Source of the DNA: Myotis daubentonii
Lineage: Eukaryota; Chordata; Mammalia; Chiroptera; Vespertilionidae
DNA length: 64,000 nt
Direction of reading: 5' to 3'
NCBI RefSeq assembly: GCF_963259705.1
Contig: NC_081844.1
Span: forward strand, 40,055,341 to 40,119,340
Under the pieces are notes generated by a model. That model did no database searches. It saw only the letters and a list, made by a program, of their open reading frames with translations, and was not told the DNA's origin. The position numbers and the translations under genes are program-made. Positions 1 to 10,849 of this stretch are shown here, in pieces (the stretch's first letter is position 1; each line of letters begins with the position of its first letter).

Positions 1-625
1 CCCATTGGAAAGCAGTAAAGAGAGTATGACTGTTGATGTCAGTGTTTCGGAAAATGATTACACGAGTTCCTCAAGCCTGAGGATTAAGAATGAAGTGCAG
101 GTCTCACTGGGGGTCATGACCAGGAAACAATGAGTATTTGTCAACTGAAAATAAGCCACTGGAACTTGAACCTCTCTTCTTTAGGAGAGTAAGACCAGAG
201 GCTAATTAGCAGGGGCCCAAGGGAGTAGTGTAATACAGGGCCTGCTCTCCAGGAGCTCAGGGACCAGCTGGGGAAGCAGCCATGTGCTAAAGAGTATTAT
301 GGCCATTTATAATCATGCACCATAATGAGGATCCTTTCCTGAGACTGGAGATATCAGTGTGGTCTAAAATTGTTAAAGAAAGCTTCAGAGAGGTGGAACT
401 CGGAAGGCTGTAAGAAGATTTAGATAGCTGGATGCTATGCCAAACAGGGACAGAGTGTCATGGCCTAAAGGCAGAATTCAGCAAGCCCAGGCAGCTAGAT
501 TCCTGCCCTGGAGACAGGTGCACCTATCCATAAAGCACTGGCTAGTGACATAACCCAGGTAACGCCCTTACTGATTCAGCTTTTAGCAAACTCTAAGACT
601 GAACCAGTGACCCTCCCTGCCTCAG
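1..625. other. Unannotated intronic DNA
   Basis: Mixed-composition DNA. I see no gene, no clear repeat boundary and no regulatory signature here. Confidence 0.5.
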
Positions 626-805
626 AGGGTGGGCTCTGCAGTCAGCCTGGGTTTGAACCCTGGCTCCATTACCTACAAGGCCAGTGACCCCAGGCAAGGC
701 CTTTAACTTTTCTAAACTGCAAATCTCCTCATCTGAAAAATGTCAGAAGATTAAATTGAGAAGATAAACATGTCTAACAGAGAGCACAGTAAGAATTCAA
801 TAAAA
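626..805 (+). repeat. MIR SINE
   Basis: An old tRNA-derived MIR in forward orientation. It keeps the B-box-like GGTTTGAACCCTGGCTCCA segment, the core region with a conserved run ending in CTCATCTGAAAAATG, and the tail that resembles an L2 3' end (AATTCAATAAAAG). Divergence is high, as expected for this mammal-wide family. Confidence 0.8.
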
Positions 806-1260
806 GTTCCTTATTAGTACTTGATGTTTACCCACCAATTTTCAGACACATTTTTGGCTCCCTTCATGGGTAGAAACAAACAGTGCTGACCTGTTACAAA
901 AGTATAAATAAATATGCAAACAAAATCTGTGTGTGAACTTAAAATTAGACTCACGGTCATAGAAAAGAAGCCACATCACTGTGCAGTGAAATAGGTGTAG
1001 TCTAGCCAAGAGGTGACTAAACATAAGGGCATAATTTTCATTGTTATTTTTTAAAATGTTAATAATGTGGAGGAAAATATTTGAGAAAATACAGAAATGG
1101 CTGAGTTATACAAGTAGAAAGAAAAATTCTTCACAACAATGGGAACAAGGTTAATAAATAAAATTAACAATGTATTTACCACGCAGCATAATTAACCCCA
1201 TGGCAGTGACTTAAATTTCTTAGTACTTAGTCTTTAAGCAGAAGCTTAAAAGCTTTAGAG

Positions 1261-1472
1261 CAGTGGTTCTCAACCTTCTGGCCCTTTAAATGCAGTTCCT
1301 TATGTTGTGACCCAACCATAAAATTATTTTCGTTGCTACTTCATAACTGTAATGTTGCTACTGTTATGAATCGTAATGTAAATATATGATATGCAGGATG
1401 GTCTTAGGCGACCCCTGTGAAAGGGTCATTCGACCGCCAAAGGGGTCGCGACCCACAGGTTGAGAACCACTG
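1261..1472 (+). mobile_element. SPIN-like non-autonomous hAT transposon, copy 1
   Basis: A 212-bp element begins CAGTGGTTCTCAACC and ends with its inverted partner GGTTGAGAACCACTG. It is flanked by a perfect 8-bp duplication, CTTTAGAG, at 1253-1260 and 1473-1480. The internal GTCGCGACCC and GGTCTTAGGCGACCCC blocks match my memory of SPIN (Space Invaders) non-autonomous elements, a family reported to have entered several tetrapod lineages by horizontal transfer. A second copy of the same length is at 56718-56929 in the opposite orientation. Confidence 0.88.
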
Positions 1473-1480
1473 CTTTAGAG

Positions 1481-2365
1481 TGTTCAGTAACTGTAACTCA
1501 AAATTAAGTTGTGGACTTTCCTAGGGTGAAGAATAAGAAAGAGAGTGAAATAAGTCACTGCCAAGAAATACTGCTCTTTCAGTATTCTCCCTCAGATCAC
1601 TTCTGCTTTTCTCCTCTTAATTGTTGGTTTAGCAAGGAAGCACAAACTAGTTTCAACAGCAACTTTTATAACCTTCTTATAAAAGTCAGAATCATACCTA
1701 TACATTTTGAAAGGAGCAGATGAAAAACAATTTTGCAAATGTGTTGTACACAACAATTTTGGAATTTCTTTTTTCCTGATCTTTAAACCACTCAATACTA
1801 AAATTACCAGATGTTAAAAGATTTGTTTACAAAACAGTATATATCCTAGAAACAATATAGAAATTAAAATATTTCTACAGTAAAATAAAAAGGCAATCTA
1901 CAAATTAATATATACATATATATAAAAAAATCTTGATAATTAGCTTTGAATAAGATGGGTTATAGGTGATTCTTAGTTTCTTATTTGCTTTCATTTTTTT
2001 ATTTTCTACAATGAACATACATTTACATTCAGGAAAAAGGACTATATGTTAAAGTACACAAATGATAGTATTTTCCTCTTTCAACATACTAGAACATTGG
2101 TACATTGAAGGACATGACTTGTAAGCCAAATGCCTAGAGGTCCAGGAGAAAAGACAATATTCCACCCCTTTTCACCTGTAATGCAAAATAATGAATGCAT
2201 AACAAATTTGCATAACTTCATTATTTTCATTCTTTTAACTGCTCTCGAAACTATGTACAAATTATGATGCTCATACAAGAAGGGAAAACAACCTGTGTAA
2301 AACTGCCAGGTACACACTGCACTAGGAGCTCTGATAAACTTACCCTGGTGGAAGCACAAGAACAT
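1481..2365. other. AT-rich intronic DNA without recognised features
   Basis: AT-rich sequence including a short TA-rich tract near 1908-1930. Positions 1963-2000 are the first copy of a 38-bp segment found again at 3019-3056. No gene is visible. Confidence 0.5.
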
Positions 2366-2515
2366 GGCTCTGAGGTAGATTTTATGAGGAAAAGGAGGCT
2401 TGGAGAGGTTAAGTCACTAGGTGAAGCTCACTAAACTATTCACAGGGTTTCCACCAGGATTTTAACCCATGTCAGAGTCCATGTCTACTTTTACTATACA
2501 ATGATGTCAGCTTCT
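2366..2515 (-). repeat. MIR-type SINE fragment, reverse
   Basis: The segment reads as the reverse complement of a MIR core: AGGAAAAGGAGGCTTGGAGAG followed by a degenerate GTTAAGTCACT block and a GATTTTAACCCATG B-box-like stretch. It is short and diverged. Confidence 0.6.
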
Positions 2516-2791
2516 ATTTGTAATCCACCAGGTTGTCCTTAGGGAGCTGTATGTTATACAGTAAGTCAATTAAACATCAATATAACTTCCCCAGGATATT
2601 TAGTACTCATGGGAATTAATATTCAGAGTTTTCAACCCAATTATTTTTAGAAAGAAAAAAGATGTATATGGTTTAGATGCCCTCATCCTTCCTACCCTCT
2701 CCCCCAACACAAATGGTTGGCCTAAACTATCACCTTGTACTACAGCAAAGCTCCCTCTGCTTTTATTTATTTATTTTAAAATATATTTTAA

Positions 2792-3003
2792 CTAGAGGCC
2801 CAGTGCAAGGACTGATGCACTGGTGGGGTCCTTCAGCCTGGCCTGCGCCCTCTTGTAATCCGGGACCCCTTGGGGCGATGTTGGAGAGCCCGTTTTGGCC
2901 TGATCCCTGCAGGCCCGATCCAGACAGGAGGGGGCCCGATCCTGTGCATTGAGCGTCTGCCCCCTGGTGGCCAGTGAGCGTCATGTCAACCGGTCATTTA
3001 GGC
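2792..3003 (-). mobile_element. HeliBat-type Helitron, 5' end degraded
   Basis: Reading the minus strand, the element ends TGCACTGGGCCTCTAG at 2795-2792, the typical Helitron CTAG terminus after a short GC-rich hairpin, and is followed by T. Internal CCACCAGGGGGCAGACGCTC-like and CCGGTTGAC segments match bat Helitrons. The 5' end, at the right, is lost into an ATCT repeat at 3004-3019. Confidence 0.8.
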
Positions 3004-3056
3004 ATCTATCTATCTATCTAGGTGATTCTTAGTTTCTTATTTGCTTTCATTTTTTT

Positions 3057-3305
3057 TATCTATATATCTATATCTATATCTATATCTATATCTATATCTA
3101 TATCTATATCTATATCTATTAATTTCAGAGAGGAAGAGAGAGGGAGAAATATCAATGATGAGAGAGAATCATGGATCAGCCTCCTCCTGCATGCCCCCTA
3201 CAGGGCATCAAGCCCTCAACCCAGACATGTGCCCTGACCAGAAATCGAACCGTGACCTCCTGGTTCATGGGTTGATGTTCAACCACTGAGCCATGCCAGC
3301 CGGGC
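3057..3305 (-). mobile_element. VES SINE with TATATC-expanded tail
   Basis: On the minus strand the SINE starts GCCCGGCTGGCATGGCTCAG, a tRNA-derived head with A-box and B-box promoter motifs, and ends in CTCTCTGAAATTAAT. Its tail has expanded into about ten TATATC-type units (3057-3119). Beyond the tail lies the 38-bp segment duplicated from 1963-2000. Confidence 0.88.
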
Positions 3306-4235
3306 ACTCCTCCTTTTAATAGCACTTCCTACTTTACTTCCTATACACAAACCCTAGTAAGGAATACTACAATCAATGTCAGTATACTTTCCCTAGGAAT
3401 CTTTTTTATTAATTATGGACTTATTTGGGTTTTTCAAATTCTCCCTAAGACAGTGACAAAAAAAGGGAAGAAAAAGAAAAACTACTAAAATATCAGATTA
3501 TTCCAAAACCATGAGATTGCCAAATTTCTTGAACTTAGGGTTTATGTCTCTTACTTGACTAGCATACAGTTTGGGTAACCACAGAAACTGTTACCATTGA
3601 CACAGGACAAGCAGAAGCAGGAGATGGGAAGGCTAGGCTTACACAAGGAAATGAAAACCTCCCCAGAAGCCCTGATTTGACCTTCACTACTTCCTGGTAA
3701 CCAGCCTACAGTACGAAATTCTGAGTTCAGTATTCCTGAGCTGCAGCTTGGGCTAAATATCCAAAATATTTTAACTCATTAGGCTGACTGGGACAGGAAA
3801 CATTTAATCAGTGTTACAAAATCATATAATGTAGTGCCTGTATTCGTAGAGAATCATGGAATTCGCTCAGTGAAGTAATTACAGTAATCCAAGTCCTAAC
3901 CTCCCCAAAATGAATTTTTCCACTTTTATTTTTGCAAGCTACTGATCTTTACTCCTAGCAGTAAGTTAGGCATCTAAATGGCATTGTCCTTTCAGGATTC
4001 CAGGTGCTACTCCGTAAACATTTAATGAGGTCATGCCCACAACTACATGTTTCCACAGAGCAATGCAGAGAATTCAATCAGCCTCAGGCTTCTCTGGGCA
4101 AGAAGTTGATTTGTAAATGATAATAAGCAGGTTGAAACGCAGCAAATTTCTCATGCTTTACCATAAACCAGTTAAAGCATGGTGGGTTTTGTTTGTTGTT
4201 TTACTTTTATGGGTGTCAGTCATCAATTACAAAAA
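3306..4235. other. Unannotated intronic DNA
   Basis: Moderately AT-rich single-copy-looking sequence. No coding potential and no repeat boundary that I recognise. Confidence 0.5.
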
Positions 4236-4237
4236 AT

Positions 4238-4385
4238 ATGGTTTTGAAAAAAATTGTTATTGAATTGGAGTGACATTGATTAACAGAATAATATAGGTTA
4301 CAAGTATACAGTTCTATAATACATCAGCTGTATGTTGTATTGCGTTTTCAGCACCCCAAGTCAAGTCTCTTTCCATCACCATTTA
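4238..4385 (-). mobile_element. L1 3' UTR fragment, reverse
   Basis: The string ATTGAATTGGAGTGACATTG and the following ACAGTTCTATAATACATCA resemble the reverse complement of older mammalian L1 3' ends. It is truncated and diverged, and it directly precedes the mariner-type MITE that interrupts it. Confidence 0.65.
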
Positions 4386-4397
4386 TGTTTTTAGATA

Positions 4398-4562
4398 CAG
4401 TGGGGCCTTGACTTACAAGTTTAATTCGTTCCCAGACCGAGCTCGTTAAGGAGCTCATTAACTCAAATTACTCTGTCAACTCAATGCAAAAAATCAGACA
4501 AGAGACAGCTGGTATCTCAAAAAACTTGTTAGTCGGGACACTCGTAAGTCAAGGCCCCACTG
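4398..4562. mobile_element. Mariner-type MITE with TA duplication
   Basis: A 165-bp element with terminal inverted repeats CAGTGGGGCCTTGACTTAC and GTAAGTCAAGGCCCCACTG is flanked by TA on both sides (4396-4397, 4563-4564). The long near-perfect inverted ends, the TA target and the lack of a transposase indicate a non-autonomous Tc1/mariner-type element. The exact family is not assigned. Confidence 0.85.
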
Positions 4563-5104
4563 TATGTATTTGCATATCCGAAATAAAAACAGCTAGGACT
4601 ATTAATACTGGCCCATGAATACAGGACACAAAATAAGCAAATCAAATATATATCTAGATGGAAGGCACTAGAAATAAATCAGGAACCTGACTTCATGATG
4701 CATTGTGTATGTTCTCATCATTTTTACTACTTAACTCTGAGAAGTGAACCAGTGCTTACAGTCACCGATGAGAGGTGGTAGAAATAGAGAGGAGACTGAT
4801 AGTTCAACTTTCAGAATATTAACACTTCAAAGCAACAATAACACTGTTCTAAATCTGTTGTTCATTTTTTTAAAAAATTCATCAGAAACATGTTCCACTT
4901 ACAAATTTACATGCGATTTGATTTTCATCGCTGCATATATGAGGCAATTTTTAATTGCCCATGCCAACCAAGGAAAACTCCCAGTCTTTGAACAGAAAAT
5001 CTCTTGCAAGGAAACCAACTTTCCAATCTTTCTTCCATTCCTCCTCGCTATTTCACAGGAAGCAAATGCTTCTCAAAGCATTCTGTTTAAGCAGTGAGGC
5101 ATGT

Positions 5105-5623
5105 TTCCAGATCTTAGCTATTGTCAATTGCGCTGCTATGAACATAGATAGAGGTGCATACTGGTTTATTCTTTCTGATTGGTGTTTTGGGTTTCTTAGG
5201 ATATATTCCTAGCAATGGAATCACTGGATCAAATGGCAGTTCCATATTTAATTTTTTGAAGAAACTCCATACTGTCTTCCATAATGGCTGCACCAGTCTG
5301 CATTCCCACCAGCAGCACACTAGGGTTCCCTTTTCTCCACATCCTCACCAGCCCTTGTCATTTGTTGATTTGTTAATGGCAGCCATTCTGACAGATGTGA
5401 GGGGATACCTCATGTCATTTTAATTTGCATCTCTTGGATGAGGTTTTCATATGTCTCTTGGCCATCTATATGCATATCCCATGGACACAGACAATAGTGC
5501 GGTAAAGACCTGAGGCAGTGGGTGGGTGCAGGCTAGATGGGGTCAACAGGGGAAAAAAGGGGACATCTGTGATACTTTCAATAATAAACATAAATATAAA
5601 AAATTATAATAAATAAAAATAAA
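5105..5623. mobile_element. 5'-inverted (twin-primed) L1 insertion
   Basis: About 5105-5468 is the reverse complement of the 3' part of L1 ORF2. The minus strand encodes a recognisable ORF2 C-terminal stretch including [13 protein letters not shown]. About 5469-5623 is L1 3' UTR in forward orientation ending in an AATAAA-containing A-rich tail. The composite is flanked by near-perfect duplications AGTGAGGCATGT (5093-5104) and AGCGAGGCATGT (5624-5635). Together this is one L1 insertion with 5' inversion, as produced by twin priming, not two separate events. Confidence 0.85.
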
Positions 5624-5639
5624 AGCGAGGCATGTGACA

Positions 5640-7570
5640 GGAGTTGTGGGGAGGGGGTACAGAGATTACCAAGGGAGAATAAAGTTTAAAAAAGTTCATT
5701 ATACCCGTTTTAGAAATATACTACTTTCTCATTAGGAATGAGCCATCACAAGAGTTATGGGTATGACAGAGGACTGTGAAGCTTCAGTTATCTTTAATTA
5801 AAAAGAATTGGGGCTATTCAGGAAATGCAACCCGAGTGTGTTAGAAAATTTTGAGTAAGCTGCTAGCCTCATCCGTCAAAGGCTACATGCTGTGTGCCCA
5901 AATGGCAGGCTTGGCTTTCCGAGCTGCATGGCTTATCTAGCTACATGACTGACATTTTTAACCTTGAAGGAATTGTTCTCACATTTAGGACTCAAAGAAA
6001 CTGACCAACCACTCAACAAATGTCTCACCATCAAAGAAAGGAATCCTCTGTCCAAAGGGAGAAAAAAAGTAGTTCAATAGATTGCAGTTATTTTTATGAA
6101 GGCCTGAAGGGACAGTAGGAAAGGTATCAAAATTCATTAGCAAACAAAAATACTGAACAGATATCGAGACATTACCTTTGCAATTACCTTAAGTTTCAGA
6201 TTTTCTACAACTTTAAAAACCTATTCCTTGTCACTTACAATGTTCTTTTAGCTCCTCTCTCTGCATTTTATCAGTCCTTCCAGTCATAAATCATCACATA
6301 AGACATGTTTACTTTTAAACACAAGTACCTAATATTTAAGATTAAAAAAACACACACATGCAAATCAGAATACATGCTTCAAGCCATTCACTTGATCGTC
6401 AGGAAGTAATTTTTGCCAACATATAACAAAGATTTAACATTTACTTTTCTCTTGGTGTTAGCAGTTAATTGAGCAGAGGTCAAGGACGCTAACTGCCTCT
6501 TATGAAACATGATTGTACGACCGTGAAGCTATTTATTAGACTGTCGGCTGTGATTTTCTTCAACTTATTCACAAGTATAGGATGCTCAAGCAAGAGTGGC
6601 TGGCACTCTTCTTGCAGTAGCAATTTATGGAAAGTAAAATGAAGCCACATTCATTAAAACTACCCTCAGAATTCAAAGGAAGATGCAGGGGGAAGTAGTT
6701 TGAGAATCCTGACGTGGCCTCTACATAGTTTCCCCCACACTTTGGATGACACCCGTGCTTTCCTCAAGAGCAGGCCCTGAGAAAAGGGGTGATATTTTGG
6801 GCTCTATTATCTTCGAAGGTTTGATATTGCTCTTCAAAAATTTCCAAAGTTAACAACGGTGCTACATTTATTTTAAAATGTGTGCTGGGTTTTAGAGTCT
6901 AAATGGTAACTATGAAAAGAAGAGTAAGGGTTATTTTAATTGCACACAGAAAATGTACCAAGGTATTTGGAAGTCACCTTCTTTTAGCACATTTTTAGGA
7001 TACAGAATTTTAGAAAACTACAGTATCTGCTAAAAGCATTTTTCTCTTCACCACCCACTAGAACTTCCCCGGACTGCGAGCAACTTTAATTGGCCACCAC
7101 AATAAGAACACTCTCCTCCAACCTTCTTTACAAATACTGGACTTTGAATTTCCTCGGAGGCCACCATGCAGAGAGCAACAGTTAATGAAATTGCATGCCT
7201 ATATTTCCCAATTCTACCAGTCTTTGCTTAAATGTTAAAATGTAATTATACATTTTAAGTGATCAAAATTTCCAATCTCGACAGTGGTGTTTTAGCTTGA
7301 AAATGAAACACCCCACCATAGGAGAAAAATCTGCATGTGTAAAGTAATAAGATTTCAGTCATTTTCAGGCCATTACATTAAAAAGCACTTTGTAGTCATT
7401 TATTCTGTACCATAATTGAGAGCTTATTTGCCAAAAATCTAATGGGCTTTTTATTCATTTTAAATCACCCTGGCAAGAGTTAGCCGACTTGCAAACAGTG
7501 GGTTCTAAATGCTTTCTTTCAAAAGTAAAAAATGAAACATATCTATCAACAATTGAATCTAAAAACACAC
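5640..7570. other. Long repeat-poor intronic stretch
   Basis: Nearly 2 kb with no repeat that I recognise. Such gaps in a repeat-rich intron can hold conserved non-coding elements. I see no splice-flanked coding exon and no strong open frame. Confidence 0.45.
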
Positions 7571-7574
7571 AAAA

Positions 7575-7910
7575 TAAACCAACAAGCAGAACAGAAGCAG
7601 ACTCATAGATGCAGAGAACATCTTGATGGTTGCCAGATGGGATGGGGGTTGGGGCGAGGTGGTGAAAAAAAAAGGTGAAGGGATTAAGAAGTACAAACTG
7701 GTTGTTACAGAATAGTCATGAGGATGTAAAATTCAGCATAGGGATTGTAGACAATAATATTCTAATACCTATGTGTGGTCTCAGATGAGTACCAGATTTA
7801 TCAGGATGAGCATTTGTAAGTGATATAATGTCTAATCACTGGGGTGTACACCTGAAACGAATAGAACACTGAATGTCGACTGTAACTGAAAAATAAAAAT
7901 GATTTTAAAA
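7575..7910 (+). mobile_element. L1 3' UTR (older L1M-type), forward
   Basis: The segment contains TAGATGCAGAGAACATCTTG, GGTTGCCAGATGGG and, at the end, TGTACACCTGAAACGAATAG followed by an A-rich tail. These are hallmarks of an older L1 3' untranslated region. Related tails occur at 25720-25835 and 40175-40285. Confidence 0.75.
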
Positions 7911-8439
7911 ACTGCCTGTAAACAGATTGTAAAGGTAACAAATACTAAGATTTACATGGGACACCTTCCTATATTAGAGATTAAAAGACTAATTTTGTCA
8001 GATTAGTTAAATTTTAAGACACATGATGATCAGATTGTCTGATAAGAATTTCCAGAAGAAATATTGGAGGGAGGTTGGATTTAAGTCATTCCAAGAAAGC
8101 ATAACTAAAACCTATACCTAATAAGCTAAATATTTTAGAGAATGTCTAAATTAGGTACATGGGTTGACATTGACAAAGAACCCCAGTATAACATACTGCA
8201 TTGTAAATTTTTCTAGGCAAATATTTTCCATCACAAATACCTACATTTCATAGCAACATTAAACAATCAAGCAAATAAAAATATCTGAATTTACTTAACC
8301 CCACCAGACTGTTCTTGAGTCATTTTTCAAGTGTTTATACAACTGACTAATAAACTATAAATCTAAATAGATATTGAATCTATATATCATGCTCCTCCCT
8401 TCCAATTTTCTATATCTGAGTATCTCTGTTGGGTATATT

Positions 8440-8697
8440 TTATAGCCGGCAGGAGGACATCCCCCAAGGGGTCCTTAGCGCTGTCGGGGAGGCAGGAGAG
8501 GCTCCCGCCACCTCCGCTGCACTCACCAGCAGTGAGCCCTGCTTCTGGCTGAGCGGCACTCCTCCTATGAGAGCACACTGACCACCAGGGGGCAGTTCCT
8601 GCGTTAAGCATCTGCCCCATGGTGGTCAGTGCGTGTCATAACAACCAGTCATTCCACTCTCCAGTCGATTTGCATATTAGCCTTTCATTATATAGGA
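8440..8697 (-). mobile_element. HeliBat-type Helitron, 3' truncated
   Basis: The 5' terminus is clear at the right edge: read on the minus strand it starts TCCTATATAATGAAAGGC, followed by TAATATGCAAATCGACTGG, then blocks of the ACCACCAGGGGGCAG type typical of bat Helitrons. The host base before it fits the A/T insertion preference. No hairpin or CTAG end is found on the left, so the copy is truncated or degraded there. Confidence 0.82.
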
Positions 8698-8699
8698 TT

Positions 8700-9685
8700 C
8701 TGGCAATATGAAATTTGCGTGAATCACCGATCCATTTGTTTTGTGCTAGGGCCACAAGGGACTATTTTTCCATAACAGATTTTAATAAACTGTAAATGAA
8801 ATATTTACTTCAATGGACTAAAATTATTTCAAGCGCAACAGTAAATACTGACAAGTAATGAACCTTTAGAGCACTTCAAACATCGTGGCTTACAACTTTA
8901 TTTTTTATAAAAGTATAACTGTACTGTAGCGTTCAATTTTTTCTATTTAGCTTTTCTAAAAAAGTTTATAAGGAAATTCTCACAGAAGCATAAAGATAGT
9001 GCACTGATGTTATGATATCACTTCTTAACAAGTGTTCATTCCTAAAATTCTGTAAAACTGTTTAAAAGGGTCTCCTGCTACACTGAGAACCGCGTCCACT
9101 GTTTCACTTCAATAGCTGGACTCAGTGCGTCAGACTTAACAAGGGCTCCCGCTGGAGAAGGCTTAGGCCTCCACACAGTTACAAAAGCGATTTGCAAACC
9201 TGCCTCACATGACAGAGACTATCTCATCACAGGTTTTTTTGTTTTTGTTTTTGTTTTATGTTTTTATTAAAAAGGAAAATCAAGATATTAAAGATAATTA
9301 CAGATAGTTTAAAAAACAGAAATGCTGATATATCCACCTTCTCATAGAGTGACAAAGTTTTGGTAACTTCTCAGTTAATATCTATTTAAGACGTACTTAT
9401 TCTTTAATTAATACCAATTCTTTTAATAAAGTATACACATACCAGTAAATATATATTTTCATAGTAAGTACCTCAATATTTAAGCACTAACCCATGTCAT
9501 AAAATATTTTATAAAAACAAGAACTAAAAATTATGTGTAAGCCAAATAATCATTAAACATGTACATTTACTATTGAAGAGAGCAGCGTACCCCTTGAGGC
9601 CCAAATGTATTCTTAAACCCAGGGACTCAATAAAAGATTAAAGGTGAAAAAAAAAAAAGCTTAGGTCATCTATTCCATTCTAATC
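8700..9685. other. AT-rich intronic DNA
   Basis: AT-rich sequence with T-rich tracts (for example 9234-9256) and a 12-A run near 9647. No recognised repeat or gene. Confidence 0.45.
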
Positions 9686-9689
9686 TTGA

Positions 9690-10060
9690 ACAGAACTGCT
9701 CCCAATGGTTTAATCTGAATTCATCCAGTTTAAATATCCTTGGTAATAACAAATTCCAATTGCTTGGGTTGGAAGCCTATTAGCGGACTAGTTGGTATTG
9801 ATATAATACTGCAGCTAATTGTACCTCTCGGTTTGGGAAACCAGGGTGCTCTGCAGCAAGTCCATCAACCTAATTAGGTAATGCAAAGCTAATTTTTCCT
9901 CAAGTTGCAGTGCACCAGCTCTTATACTCAGTGAACTCAATCAGGTCTCCCTGTTGGCATGTTTAAATGCTTCTCAGGAGCAATGCTTAAAAACGCAACG
10001 GAGGCTGGGAAGCCCAGAAGAGAATTTATAATGGGGCAGAAATGAGGACATTTCTCATTT
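9690..10060. promoter_or_regulatory. Candidate conserved non-coding element (speculative)
   Basis: A repeat-free stretch with clustered homeodomain-like cores (CTAATTAGG, AGCTAATTGT, GCTAATTTTT), an ATGCAAAG octamer-like motif and a TTTAAATG block. It has the even, motif-dense look of a vertebrate enhancer. This is inference from motif clustering only. An alignment across mammals would decide it. Confidence 0.25.
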
Positions 10061-10392
10061 TGAAATATTCAGGATTCTTAGCAACTGGAAGTTTTTCCCT
10101 CTCCAAGAAAGATGTAAGCCCTGGGTAATTGCAGCTCCACTTGTCTCAGCATTGCTTTCGGGATCACTAGGCTGAACTGGAATGCCGCGGCAGACCTCAT
10201 TTTTTAGCTAGCATTACTGAAATGCTGAGCGTACTGTTTTGCTATTCTGTTTTTTCTTTCCCAACTTCAAATATTAAAGTGTTGTTCTAAACACAGCTTT
10301 ACAAGTTACTAGATTTCAGACTAAAGAGTACAAAAATGCCTAATGTGTATTACAAGCATATTTTTAATATAATGTCTACATTACATATAGCA

Positions 10393-10668
10393 TCTCTCTA
10401 TATAAAAGCCTAAGCGACTGTTCCACCGTTCGACCGGTAGCTATGACGTGCACTGACCCCTAGGGGGCAGATGCTCAATGCACAGGCATGGAAACATGGA
10501 ACAGAATGATGAATCTCAGCGGGAAGGGGGGAGGGGAGAGGGCGGGAAGAGATTAACCAAAGATCTTATATGCATACCAGAGGCCCAGTGCACGGATTCG
10601 TGCACCAGTGGGGTCCTTTGGCCTGGCCTGTGGGGATCAGGCTGAATCTGTGCACCAGGCCTCTTAAC
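10393..10668. mobile_element. Mosaic HeliBat / L1-tail element
   Basis: A forward HeliBat start (TCTCTATATAAAAGCCTAAG) runs into CGACCGGTAGCTATGACGTG. A purine-rich stretch ending ATTAACCAAAGATCTTATATG, which resembles a bat L1 3' UTR, follows. Next comes an inverted Helitron end (CAGAGGCCCAGTGCACGGAT), and finally a forward terminus-like GTGCACCAGGCCTCT. The element is therefore a patchwork of Helitron ends in both orientations around a captured segment. Confidence 0.7.
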
Positions 10669-10717
10669 ATATCCCGAGGGGTCACAACCACATGAGTATG
10701 ATTCAATTAAAAATATA

Positions 10718-10845
10718 TTTGAGTGGGGCAAAAGTAGGTTTATACTTTTGAGTACTCAAAACAATTTATTTTTGTATTATTTATTTATTATTATTGTATT
10801 ATTTTCCATACAAGCAACTGTAAACCCAATTTTGCCCCACCCTTG
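10718..10845 (+). mobile_element. Mariner-type MITE, copy 1
   Basis: A 128-bp element with ends GTGGGGCAAAAGTAGGTTTA and an imperfect inverted partner CCCAATTTTGCCCCACCC, flanked by TA. A T-rich centre with TATTATTTATT repeats lies between. It shares ends and centre with 14994-15111. It has no coding capacity. Confidence 0.8.
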
Positions 10846-10849
10846 TATA

